A DNA stretch of 64,000 bases from an uncultured bacterium (lineage in GTDB: Bacteria > Cyanobacteriota > Vampirovibrionia > Gastranaerophilales > Gastranaerophilaceae), in contig CACYVN010000003.1 in the NCBI GenBank assembly GCA_902777855.1, positions 1 through 64,000 on the forward strand, read 5' to 3'. Below are positions 35,527-43,603 of this stretch, one piece after another (positions within the stretch are counted from its first letter, which is position 1; the number at the start of each line of letters is the position of its first letter). Made by a program: the position numbers and the translations under genes. The notes beneath the pieces were generated by a model, which was not told the origin of the DNA, ran no database searches, and saw only the letters and a list, made by a program, of their open reading frames with translations.

Positions 35527-37329
35527 ATGAATTCAGGGAATAAAAGAGCATTTTCTTTAACCGAAATGTTAATAGTTTTGGTTTGTATAGCCCTTTTATT
35601 TGCAGCAATGGCTCCTATTGTGACTAAAAGGCATATTGCAGAAACTCATGAATCTGAGTCTATCTGGAGTTTTGTAACAGGTGACGCTGAAAAAGATGCA
35701 TATTTTGACCCAGGTGACCCTACATGGACTTCAAGTGTTTATATGGGGATGGTTCCGACCAGTGCAAATAATAATGCGGGTAAAGTTGTTATTGATGCGG
35801 GTCAAATAACTTATAATAGCAATTCATATTGGCAACCTCAGATTCAGTTCAGATTTTCAAAAGACCATCTACAACAAGGCAGAGGATTAAATGCTGCGAC
35901 ATTAAGACTTGATGGTACAAATATTCATTTTGGTACATCAACATCTCCTTATAGTTGTGAGTATTCTACCATATATGGATTATCAAATTTGAATAAAAAT
36001 ATTAAAGCATTTTCTTTATCTGTCATGGGGGATAGTGCTTTGGGGAATGCACAAATTGTCAGTGCTGCAAGTCCATCAAATCAACAGTACATTACTGCAA
36101 TAGGTCACAGGGCTGCGGATAAACTTGGCGCAAGTAATTCATCTGCATCGGTTAAAGGTATATATATCGGAGCAAGCGCGGGTTCAGGAATGGCTGAAAC
36201 AACCGCCCCGCCTAATAATAACGTAATAATCGGATATGGAGCATCTGCAAAAGACGGGAATGCGGGCTCAAACAATGTATTTTTGGGCGCTCATACGGGT
36301 AACGGGTTTAATACTTCAAGTTCATCATACAATACAATTGTAGGCTCTGTATTTTCAGGTACAAGCGCATCTTATAATACTATTGTTGGTTATGGTGTTT
36401 ATACATTCGGGGATCCGACGGTCAAAGCAATGACTGCAATCGGTTATGGGGCATGCGGTTCCGTTGCTGGTAACAACTTAGGTTCAAGAGTTTGTATAGG
36501 GTATAACTCAGGGCTTTCTACAAATAATACTCCGACAACTTTTAATACTGATACGGGTGAACATATTTTTATCGGAGGAAAACCTCAATCTGGAAATACC
36601 GCAGGTTTTGCCGGTCGTTCCATTCTTGAAGTCCATAATAATACTATAAGTGATCAGACATACGGCAACGTTGTAATTAATTCCAACCTCGTAATAAGGG
36701 GTAATTTCTATCCTGCTGATGAAACCGGTAAAGTCTCTTATAATGTGTTTACCGACACTCAAACCGGTGGTGCTGAGAGTGCATATTATCGTTGTAACAG
36801 TGATGCATATCAAAAAATTCTTAATTTTAACAATTATGTTTGCAAAGGGCTGGTTTCTTCAAACCCTAAATCTGTTAATATGCTTGTTAAAGGCGGAAAT
36901 TGTTCTACCTCAGACGGATATCCGAGCGGGAACGGATGTGCAAATGTGGTGTCATCAGATATTCGTTTGAAATATGATTTAACAGAGAATAATGATGGTT
37001 TGGATAAAATTTTGCAATTAAAACCGTACAATTTTACATACAAATCTAATCCCGATGAGCCTCAGGTTGGGGTAATAGCTCAGGATTTACAAAAAGTATT
37101 TCCTGATGCTGTTTCAAAAGATGAAAAGGGCTATTTACAAATCCGTATGGAAGATATGTTCTATGCTCTTGTAAATTCCATAAAACAGCTTGCTCAAAAA
37201 GTTGAGGATATCTTCACAAAAATTGCACAATATGAAAAAGATATTTTGACAATAAAATCCGAGCATAATGATATAAACAAACAAATACTTGTACTTGATA
37301 AGCGTATAAAGAAACTTGAAAGGAAATAG
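35527..37329 (+). CDS. Prepilin-like protein with head repeats and S74 chaperone domain (copy 1)
   Basis: A 600-residue surface protein. A short basic leader MNSGNKRA precedes FSLTEMLIVLVCIALLFAAM, a type III signal of type IV pilins with Glu at +5 and Ala instead of Gly at -1. After a pilin-like neck comes a long region of short repeats with Gly-Tyr-Gly, NTIVG and IGYGA cores, as in YadA heads and tail-fibre proteins. A Cys-containing neck leads to an S74 intramolecular chaperone: SSDIRLK (S477, where family members self-cleave), VGVIAQDLQKVFPDAV and YLQIRMEDMFYALVNSIKQL. A coiled coil (residues 560-600) ends it. ATG at 35527 is preferred to the TTG at 35509. The next gene follows after seven bases. 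Confidence 0.88.
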   Translation: MNSGNKRAFSLTEMLIVLVCIALLFAAMAPIVTKRHIAETHESESIWSFVTGDAEKDAYFDPGDPTWTSSVYMGMVPTSANNNAGKVVIDAGQITYNSNSYWQPQIQFRFSKDHLQQGRGLNAATLRLDGTNIHFGTSTSPYSCEYSTIYGLSNLNKNIKAFSLSVMGDSALGNAQIVSAASPSNQQYITAIGHRAADKLGASNSSASVKGIYIGASAGSGMAETTAPPNNNVIIGYGASAKDGNAGSNNVFLGAHTGNGFNTSSSSYNTIVGSVFSGTSASYNTIVGYGVYTFGDPTVKAMTAIGYGACGSVAGNNLGSRVCIGYNSGLSTNNTPTTFNTDTGEHIFIGGKPQSGNTAGFAGRSILEVHNNTISDQTYGNVVINSNLVIRGNFYPADETGKVSYNVFTDTQTGGAESAYYRCNSDAYQKILNFNNYVCKGLVSSNPKSVNMLVKGGNCSTSDGYPSGNGCANVVSSDIRLKYDLTENNDGLDKILQLKPYNFTYKSNPDEPQVGVIAQDLQKVFPDAVSKDEKGYLQIRMEDMFYALVNSIKQLAQKVEDIFTKIAQYEKDILTIKSEHNDINKQILVLDKRIKKLERK

Positions 37330-37336
37330 AAGCTGA

Positions 37337-39520
37337 ATGTCAGCAGATAAAGGTAAAAAGTTCAATGTATTAAAATTTTCTCCATTGTGTCTGGGAGAAA
37401 ATAAAAAGTCTGCGTTCACTCTTGCAGAACTTATGGTCATTATGGCGGTTTTGACGGTCGTTCTTGCTGCTCTTGCCCCTGTTTTTACTTCAAGATATTC
37501 AAATATCTCACTTGATACTGTTTGGGGAAATGTCGGTGCAAGCAATATGAACGATATTTATTCAGATGCTCCGATTCGTTCTATGATGCAGCAGATTCTT
37601 ATCGGTATTACACCTATTGATTTGGAGGATATAAGAAAAACATATCAACCGTATTCAAAAGTCATTATTCGTTCTTCAAATAAAATCGGCGGTAATAAAT
37701 TGCAAAAACAAATTGAATTTAGGCAAAATGGTTCTAATGTGGGTTATCTTTTTGCAGGAAATGCTAATTTATTACTTGGCGGGAAATATCCGAATTTAAG
37801 TTTTACTTATGTACAACCTGATGTGAATGATATTACGGCAATGCAGATTGGGGAAGGTGCTTCAGGTAATACGGCAATCGGCACGGATGCTCTAAATGCA
37901 CTTACAACTGGTAAAAATAATACTGCTTTCGGTTTTCAAGCATTAAAGAGTATTACAACCGGTTCAGCTAATACTGCTCTCGGTGTCCAAACGGGTTCAA
38001 ATTTAACAACGGCTGAAGGAAATACACTTATCGGATTTCACGCTTATGATGCATCAAGCGGCAATTACAATACAATTATTGGTAATAATACGGCATCAAA
38101 ATCAAATACAAGTAACTATACAACGGCAGTCGGAAATAATATTGCTGTAAAAGGTAATCACAATGTGGCTATTGGTGACAGCTCAGGTGCCGTTGGTGAA
38201 TATAATACAGCAATCGGTTATGGAGCATTGCAGTTATCAAGCACTTCTTCAGATTCATATTCAAATTTTAAATATAATACCGGTATCGGTTACAATGCTT
38301 GTAAGGGTATTGGTCAAAACGCCAAAAAGACTACTTGCATTGGTGGTAGCGGAGTTGACGTATCAAAAATGAGCTCTACTGCCCAAAGCTTTTTTACTGA
38401 CTCAAATGAGCGTGTCCTTATCGGCAGACCTGCAACAGCATACAGTAGTGCTGCAACTTTGGAAGTCCATAATTTAACCACAAACGGAAGTAAATATCCG
38501 TATCCTAACAGTATCAGCGGAATGCCCAATTTGGGAGATTCTTCAGTTGTTGTAAACGGAAATTTGATTGTTCGTGGTCAGACATATATGATTGGACGCT
38601 CCCCGTTCCCGATGGCTCCGGGTGCAGGTGTAAATACTTATGCAAATACAATTTCTTTAATGGGATACAGATTGTATAAAGAATCAACGCTTGCTCATAA
38701 ACCTCTAATTGGTGTTGATGGCAGTGAATTTACCCAAAGAATTAAAAACGCCGACAGCTATATGCGTGAAGCTTATACTGGCAGAGAACATTGTATTTGT
38801 AACTATTCTTGTTCTGCATCAAAAGATTATGCGGGGGGTTCAGGATATTCCGGGAGAGATTCTTATGACTGGTCATATTTAGCATTTAAAGATTATACGA
38901 ATATAATTGATAATTCATTTGGCGGTTATAACTATTTCTGGGGGCATTATCCTCATAAGTGCGGTGCTTCCTACAACGATAACTCTTATACTGCGGCCAA
39001 TATTGAATTGGATCAGGGGCATAACCTTACCGACGGGGGGTCAAATTCTGTTGTAACTCAGCTTATATCGGGTGGATCCTGCTGCCCTATTTTGACTCCT
39101 GCAGGTATCCGAAGAACTGATAGTTTAGGCTCAGGGGAAACATCAAGTGATATAAGACTTAAAAATATAAAATCACCGTTTGAAAAAGGACTTGAATCAC
39201 TCAATAAATTAAATGTTTATAATTATTTCTTTAAAAATGATAAATCTAAAATTACCCATACAGGAGTTATTGCTCAGGATTTAAAACGTATATTCCCTAA
39301 CTCTGTTTCAAAAGATAAAAAAGGCTATTATCAGATTCGCCGAGACGAAATGTTTTATGCGGCAATAAATTCTGTTAAATCTTTATATGTAAAAGTCCAA
39401 AACTTGATTTCAAGATTACAAAATGATGCTAAGAAAATTATTATATTGAAAAAAGAAAATAAAGAATTAAAGGAGAAATTAATAAAATTAGCTAAGGAAC
39501 TTGATGAGTTAGAAAAATAA
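37337..39520 (+). CDS. Prepilin-like protein with head repeats and S74 chaperone domain (copy 2)
   Basis: A 727-residue paralogue in the operon of copy 1. The leader is longer (24 residues ending KKSA) and precedes FTLAELMVIMAVLTVVLAAL, again with Glu5. The middle contains many 14-16-residue repeats such as NTAIGTDALNALTTGKN and NTAFGFQALKSITTGSA. A region unique to this copy near residues 470-600 has cysteine pairs (CICNYSC, SCCP) that could be disulfide-linked. S74 follows: SSDIRLKNI (S604), GVIAQDLKRIFPNSV, YYQIRRDEMFYAAINSVKSL, then a long lysine-rich coiled coil. Trimerisation is expected from both head repeats and S74. Shine-Dalgarno is weak, consistent with coupling. Confidence 0.88.
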   Translation: MSADKGKKFNVLKFSPLCLGENKKSAFTLAELMVIMAVLTVVLAALAPVFTSRYSNISLDTVWGNVGASNMNDIYSDAPIRSMMQQILIGITPIDLEDIRKTYQPYSKVIIRSSNKIGGNKLQKQIEFRQNGSNVGYLFAGNANLLLGGKYPNLSFTYVQPDVNDITAMQIGEGASGNTAIGTDALNALTTGKNNTAFGFQALKSITTGSANTALGVQTGSNLTTAEGNTLIGFHAYDASSGNYNTIIGNNTASKSNTSNYTTAVGNNIAVKGNHNVAIGDSSGAVGEYNTAIGYGALQLSSTSSDSYSNFKYNTGIGYNACKGIGQNAKKTTCIGGSGVDVSKMSSTAQSFFTDSNERVLIGRPATAYSSAATLEVHNLTTNGSKYPYPNSISGMPNLGDSSVVVNGNLIVRGQTYMIGRSPFPMAPGAGVNTYANTISLMGYRLYKESTLAHKPLIGVDGSEFTQRIKNADSYMREAYTGREHCICNYSCSASKDYAGGSGYSGRDSYDWSYLAFKDYTNIIDNSFGGYNYFWGHYPHKCGASYNDNSYTAANIELDQGHNLTDGGSNSVVTQLISGGSCCPILTPAGIRRTDSLGSGETSSDIRLKNIKSPFEKGLESLNKLNVYNYFFKNDKSKITHTGVIAQDLKRIFPNSVSKDKKGYYQIRRDEMFYAAINSVKSLYVKVQNLISRLQNDAKKIIILKKENKELKEKLIKLAKELDELEK

Positions 39521-39553
39521 AAGGCGGGAATTTAATCCCGCCCTTTATTTTTT
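39515..39553. terminator. Bidirectional terminator after pilin-S74 copy 2
   Basis: AAATAAAAGGCGGGA pairs with TCCCGCCCTTTATTT around a short loop. It closes the pilin operon and the convergent hypothetical gene. Confidence 0.85.
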
Positions 39554-40076
39554 AAAAACTGTTTTGTCTTTCCGCTCTGTGATTATATTCTTGTTCGTAT
39601 TGACCTTCTTTGAAAGCGTGTTTTCTTTCTATTGCAACAAGTGTGCTGACTGCTGCCAATGCTAAAAGCCCCAACAATTTCTGTCTGCCTGAAGTTTTTG
39701 CAAGTTTTTCACACCCTGTTTTAATAACATTCGCCAAACCTTTAAGACCTTTTGAAAGATATTTTACAACACCTTTTGAAGATTCAGCTGATTTTGCGAT
39801 ACTTTCAGCGACATATTTATATAAGTCTGCTCCTTTTGCCAATGCTTGATTAATACTTTTATTCCAATTGAAACACTTGCCTTTTGTTGTACAGTTAATT
39901 GCTTTATAACCTGCATAAGTAGCTGCACCCAAAACAGCAGTTTCTGCTGTAGCTTTTGCTTTATTCGCCGCTCTGTGTGCTGTACAGTCTAATCTGTTAC
40001 CAAATGACCCTTTTTTAGAATCAAACATTGTGTAAATAACCGGAGAATTTCCATAACCTGTGTAAATGTTACTCAT
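39552..40076 (-). CDS. Hypothetical protein with one C-terminal hydrophobic segment
   Basis: Not recognised. A 174-residue Lys/Ala-rich protein. Residues about 25-45 (AANKAKATAETAVLGAATYA) and a helix near 135-150 (GLLALAAVSTLVAIERK) are hydrophobic; the rest is basic amphipathic helix. ATG at 40076 has AAAGGTAGG upstream. It lies between pilin-S74 copies 2 and 3 beside metK, so a link to the surface system is possible but unsupported by sequence. Confidence 0.65.
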   Translation of the reverse strand: MSNIYTGYGNSPVIYTMFDSKKGSFGNRLDCTAHRAANKAKATAETAVLGAATYAGYKAINCTTKGKCFNWNKSINQALAKGADLYKYVAESIAKSAESSKGVVKYLSKGLKGLANVIKTGCEKLAKTSGRQKLLGLLALAAVSTLVAIERKHAFKEGQYEQEYNHRAERQNSF

Positions 40077-40195
40077 AAATAACCTACCTTTCATTAACCA
40101 TTAATTAGTAACCTACATAACCTATATTTCTATAAAGTATTTCTTTCTGAAATTATTGATTTATATGGTTTATGATTGTTAATAATTCTTAATAA

Positions 40196-40228
40196 AAAAC
40201 AGACTTCGCATATTACGAAGTCTGTTTA
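40196..40228 (-). terminator. Terminator of metK
   Basis: AAACAGACTTCG / CGAAGTCTGTTT with a seven-base loop and flanking A and T tracts, 20 bases after the metK stop. Confidence 0.85.
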
Positions 40229-40247
40229 TAAGTTATTTAATTATCAT

Positions 40248-41522
40248 TTACAAACAGCAACAGCCGCATGTTGTGGTGCTGTGCTTTAGGTCATCGGCTT
40301 TATCTGTCATTTCCCAAGGGACATTGATATCTGTTCTTCCCATATGACCGTATGCTGCAAGCAGTTGATAGAATTTACCGCCGTTTTTCTTTGGCAGATT
40401 TCTTAAATCAAATTTATTGATGATTCCTGCCGGAGTCAGGTCAAAATTCTTGCGGACAAGTTTTTCAATTTCTTCATCTGCAATTTTGCCTGTTCCAAAA
40501 GTATCAACCATTATTGATAACGGTTCGGCAACACCGATTGCATATGCAAGTTCAATTTCACATTTTTCAGCTAACCCTGCTGCAACGATATTTTTTGCAA
40601 CATATCTTGAAGCATAAGCCGCAGAACGGTCAACTTTCGTCGGATCTTTACCTGAAAAAGCTCCGCCTCCGTGTCTTGAGTATCCTCCGTATGTATCGAC
40701 AATTATTTTTCTTCCCGTTAAACCGGAATCACCTTGCGGACCACCGATTACAAATCTTCCTGACGGGTTGATCAGAATGATTGTGTTTTCATCAGGTTTT
40801 ATAGTACATGATTCAAATACATAATCAATTACAAGATTTTTTAAATCATTTTTAATTATTTCCTGTACTTTCTCATTATCGCTTATACCGTTGATAGTTG
40901 GATTATGCTGAGTTGAAAGTAAAATTGTATGTATTCTTGACGGTTTGCCATCTTTATATTCAACTGTTACCTGAGATTTTCCGTCAGGTCTCAAATAATC
41001 AACGAGTTTTTGTTTCCTTACCTGAGCAAGTCTGTATGATAATTTGTGTGCAAGACTTATAGGTAAAGGCATAAGTTCCGGAGTTTCGTTGCAGGCATAA
41101 CCAAACATAATTCCCTGATCTCCCGCACCGAGTTCTTCTGTTTCAATTATTGATGTATCTGCATTGTTAGAACGAGATTCAAATGCTTTATTAACACCAT
41201 TGCCAATATCTGTTGACTGCTCATCAATACTTGTTAAGACAGCACAGGTATCAGCATCAAAACCACCGGAACAAGTGCCGGTGTAACCGATATTTCTTAT
41301 AGTATTTCTGACAACTTCAGGAATATCTACATAACAATCTGCCGTTATTTCACCGCAAATCAGTGCCATACCAGTTGTTACGGTAGTTTCAGCTGCAACT
41401 CTTGAACGGTTGTCTTTAGTCAAAAATTCGTCCAAAATAGCATCAGAAATCTGATCGCATACTTTGTCAGGGTGTCCTTCTGTTACGGACTCTGAGGTAA
41501 ATAAAAAGTTTTTTCCACTCAT
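40248..41522 (-). CDS. metK: S-adenosylmethionine synthetase
   Basis: A 424-residue enzyme making SAM from methionine and ATP. It has [20 protein letters not shown] (N-terminal signature), [12 protein letters not shown] (ATP-binding), the [19 protein letters not shown]-loop-like segment, and DIRNL-type [12 protein letters not shown]. Tail residues TTTCGCCC give a small cysteine cluster that is not part of the catalytic fold. AAGGAG precedes the ATG and is predicted to pair with an upstream hairpin loop. It is monocistronic and lies between pilin-S74 copies 2 and 3. Confidence 0.97.
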   Translation of the reverse strand: MSGKNFLFTSESVTEGHPDKVCDQISDAILDEFLTKDNRSRVAAETTVTTGMALICGEITADCYVDIPEVVRNTIRNIGYTGTCSGGFDADTCAVLTSIDEQSTDIGNGVNKAFESRSNNADTSIIETEELGAGDQGIMFGYACNETPELMPLPISLAHKLSYRLAQVRKQKLVDYLRPDGKSQVTVEYKDGKPSRIHTILLSTQHNPTINGISDNEKVQEIIKNDLKNLVIDYVFESCTIKPDENTIILINPSGRFVIGGPQGDSGLTGRKIIVDTYGGYSRHGGGAFSGKDPTKVDRSAAYASRYVAKNIVAAGLAEKCEIELAYAIGVAEPLSIMVDTFGTGKIADEEIEKLVRKNFDLTPAGIINKFDLRNLPKKNGGKFYQLLAAYGHMGRTDINVPWEMTDKADDLKHSTTTCGCCCL

Positions 41523-41532
41523 TTTTCATTCT

Positions 41533-41577
41533 CCTTAATTTCTATTTTGCCGGTAAGGTTTTTAATTCCGACCCGGC
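41533..41577 (-). promoter_or_regulatory. Candidate H-type pseudoknot over the metK ribosome binding site
   Basis: In the mRNA, GCCGG (41577-41573) pairs with CCGGC (41553-41549). The last five loop bases, CCUUA (41558-41554), are complementary to UAAGG of the Shine-Dalgarno (41537-41533). Loop lengths are 14, 0 and 11 bases, the geometry of a classical pseudoknot that would hide the ribosome binding site. This is the layout of small SAM-responsive riboswitches, but the sequence was not matched to any named class. Confidence 0.4.
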
Positions 41578-41594
41578 ACTACTTCATTTTTAAT

Positions 41595-41623
41595 AGTGTA
41601 ATTCAAACGCTTAATTTATTCAA
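41595..41623 (-). promoter_or_regulatory. Predicted promoter of metK
   Basis: On the minus strand TTGAAT (41623-41618), 17-base spacer, TACACT (41600-41595). The -35 box lies inside the hairpin that follows the pilin gene. Confidence 0.45.
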
Positions 41624-41634
41624 ATAAATTAAGC
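41609..41634 (-). terminator. AT-rich perfect palindrome downstream of pilin-S74 copy 3
   Basis: GCTTAATTTATT / AATAAATTAAGC with a two-base centre. Its place after the pilin stop suits a terminator, but the stem is AT-rich and no T run follows, so it may instead be a regulator site for metK. Confidence 0.4.
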
Positions 41635-41666
41635 ATTATTACGAAGTTTTATTACAAGATATTTGA

Positions 41667-43460
41667 TTACTTATTTTTTAATTTGTTAATACGTAAAGTA
41701 AGTGCTCCCACCTGAGCTTTTAATTTCTTGTTTTCCTTTTCGGCTTTTGTAATCTCTTTTTCTAAGATGTTAACTCTTTTAATTAATGATATAATCTTAG
41801 CATTAAGTTCTTTTATAGAATTAATGACCGCATAAAACATTTCATCAAGACGGATTTTCAAAAAATCATCTCCGCCTTTAAATATAGAATTTGGGAATAT
41901 TTTTTGTAAATCTTGAGCTATAACACCCACATGAGGTGTTTTTGCTTTATCGTCTTTAAATTTATAATTATAGACTTTTAATTGTGTTATTTGTTCAAGT
42001 CCGTCATAGTTTTTGCCTAAAATATTTTTCAATCTTCGGTCACTTGTAATCGGAGCAAGAGTTGCACATTCTCCGGCATTGGAAAATTCGTATGTAACCT
42101 GATTTGCAGCACAATTTACATCTTTGTTTGTTCCAAAAATATTGTTTTGATAGTAAAAAGGATATAGCGTATTGCCCATGGTAAAGTATGTTTTCCCTTT
42201 AACAATCAAATTGCCGTTGATAATTGTTGTTGCATTGGATTTAATGCCGGGTGAATTTATGAGTTTACTGTTTGCATATCCTCCGGAGTTATGTATTTCG
42301 AGTACTGCATCTCCACCATATCTGCCTGATGATTTCCAAGTGCTGTCAGTCAGCGGATTATTTGAATTGTTTAGATTCGGATTCGAACCGATATATGTTC
42401 TTGGGGTTGAATCTTTTTCGTCTAAACCTAATTCTGAGTATACCGGTGTATTGCGTGCGGGACCTGAATTTGCTCCGATACATGTTTTATAAGACTGCCC
42501 TGTTATACCGAAGCAAGCATTATAGCCAATTGCAGTATTATAGCTTCCTGATGTCAAAGCTCCAAGGGCTCCTGAACCGATTGCAACATTATATTTTCCG
42601 TATGTAAGGCTATTCAGTGCTTTATACCCTAAAGCAACATTGTACTTATAATCCCTGTTACTCGTACATGTCGGACATTCCTCCGCATTTCCGGTATTTG
42701 CACCGACAAATGTGTTAAAATCTCCGACCAGAGTTTGTGAATTATAACCGATAAGTGTATTATAATATGCTTCTGTGTTACTCCCTGCATTATATCCGAT
42801 GAATGTATTTCCGCTCCCTGCGAGATTGGCAAGTCCTGTTCTTGCCCCTATAGTAGTATTATCCTTACCTGAGAAATTTATCGGAAGAGAATCATAGCCA
42901 AAAGCAGTGTTGCCTTCTGATTTAGAATTAACCTCGTTGTAATCTTTAATGGAGTTCAAGGCATTAAAACCGAAAGCAACATTATTGACAGGATAAGATG
43001 AGTCGCTCTCTTTTCTCTGAAGCATTGGAAAGTTTGCACCAAATAACAAATTCGAATTATCTGCAATAAAAGAGGCAGCAAGTTGACCGGGATCATCAAA
43101 TGTTGCCCTTCCGTATCTAAGTTGTAGTTGTCTTTGTATTGTGTTATTCGCAAGATATCCTGAGCGTATTACTAATTTTGACAGAGGGGTGTATGAAGAT
43201 TTTATATCATTTTCAGAATCCGGGGTTGTGCCAATATATATTCCACCCAGATAATTTGCGCTTACGGGCTTGTAATATGCATCCATAGGACCTGCAAGAT
43301 AATTTCTGCTTGACCACATCCACATTTCTTGTTTATTTGCTGAATTACGACGTCTTTTGGTTACAAAAGGAGCAAATGCCGCAAATAATATAGTAAGTAC
43401 CAAAAGTACAATCATCACCTCCGCAAGTGTAAATGCAGGTTTTTTATTTGTATCTGACAT
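41667..43460 (-). CDS. Prepilin-like protein with head repeats and S74 chaperone domain (copy 3)
   Basis: A 597-residue paralogue on the opposite strand to copies 1 and 2. The leader MSDTNKKPA precedes FTLAEVMIVLLVLTILFAAF with Glu5. The neck NYLAGPMDAYYKPVSANYLG corresponds to copy 1. Head repeats are regular (NTAFGYDSLPIN, NTFIGYNAGSNTE, NTAIGYNACFG). S74: TSDRRLKNILG (S473), VGVIAQDLQKIFPNSI, FLKIRLDEMFYAVINSIKEL, then a coiled coil of about 45 residues. ATG at 43460 is chosen because GGAGTAAGG lies just before it; an ATG four codons earlier is possible. A near-consensus promoter is upstream. Confidence 0.88.
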   Translation of the reverse strand: MSDTNKKPAFTLAEVMIVLLVLTILFAAFAPFVTKRRRNSANKQEMWMWSSRNYLAGPMDAYYKPVSANYLGGIYIGTTPDSENDIKSSYTPLSKLVIRSGYLANNTIQRQLQLRYGRATFDDPGQLAASFIADNSNLLFGANFPMLQRKESDSSYPVNNVAFGFNALNSIKDYNEVNSKSEGNTAFGYDSLPINFSGKDNTTIGARTGLANLAGSGNTFIGYNAGSNTEAYYNTLIGYNSQTLVGDFNTFVGANTGNAEECPTCTSNRDYKYNVALGYKALNSLTYGKYNVAIGSGALGALTSGSYNTAIGYNACFGITGQSYKTCIGANSGPARNTPVYSELGLDEKDSTPRTYIGSNPNLNNSNNPLTDSTWKSSGRYGGDAVLEIHNSGGYANSKLINSPGIKSNATTIINGNLIVKGKTYFTMGNTLYPFYYQNNIFGTNKDVNCAANQVTYEFSNAGECATLAPITSDRRLKNILGKNYDGLEQITQLKVYNYKFKDDKAKTPHVGVIAQDLQKIFPNSIFKGGDDFLKIRLDEMFYAVINSIKELNAKIISLIKRVNILEKEITKAEKENKKLKAQVGALTLRINKLKNK

Positions 43461-43490
43461 CCTTACTCCCATATCCGAATCTTAGTATTA

Positions 43491-43519
43491 ATTATAACAT
43501 AATATTTGTTCTATTTCAA
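43491..43519 (-). promoter_or_regulatory. Near-consensus promoter of pilin-S74 copy 3
   Basis: On the minus strand TTGAAA (43519-43514), 17-base spacer, TATAAT (43496-43491), about 30 bases before the ATG. Confidence 0.7.
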
Positions 43520-43603
43520 TTATTACAATATTGTTTAACATGTTATTTGAAGTTTATTTTTGTGGTAATCTTTAATTAAGAAGTTAGATAATGAGGATAA
43601 AAT

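Noticed and set aside
41523-41666. Classical SAM-I (S-box) riboswitch upstream of metK
   Set aside because: The leader is too short and lacks the four-way junction; only the small pseudoknot candidate remains.
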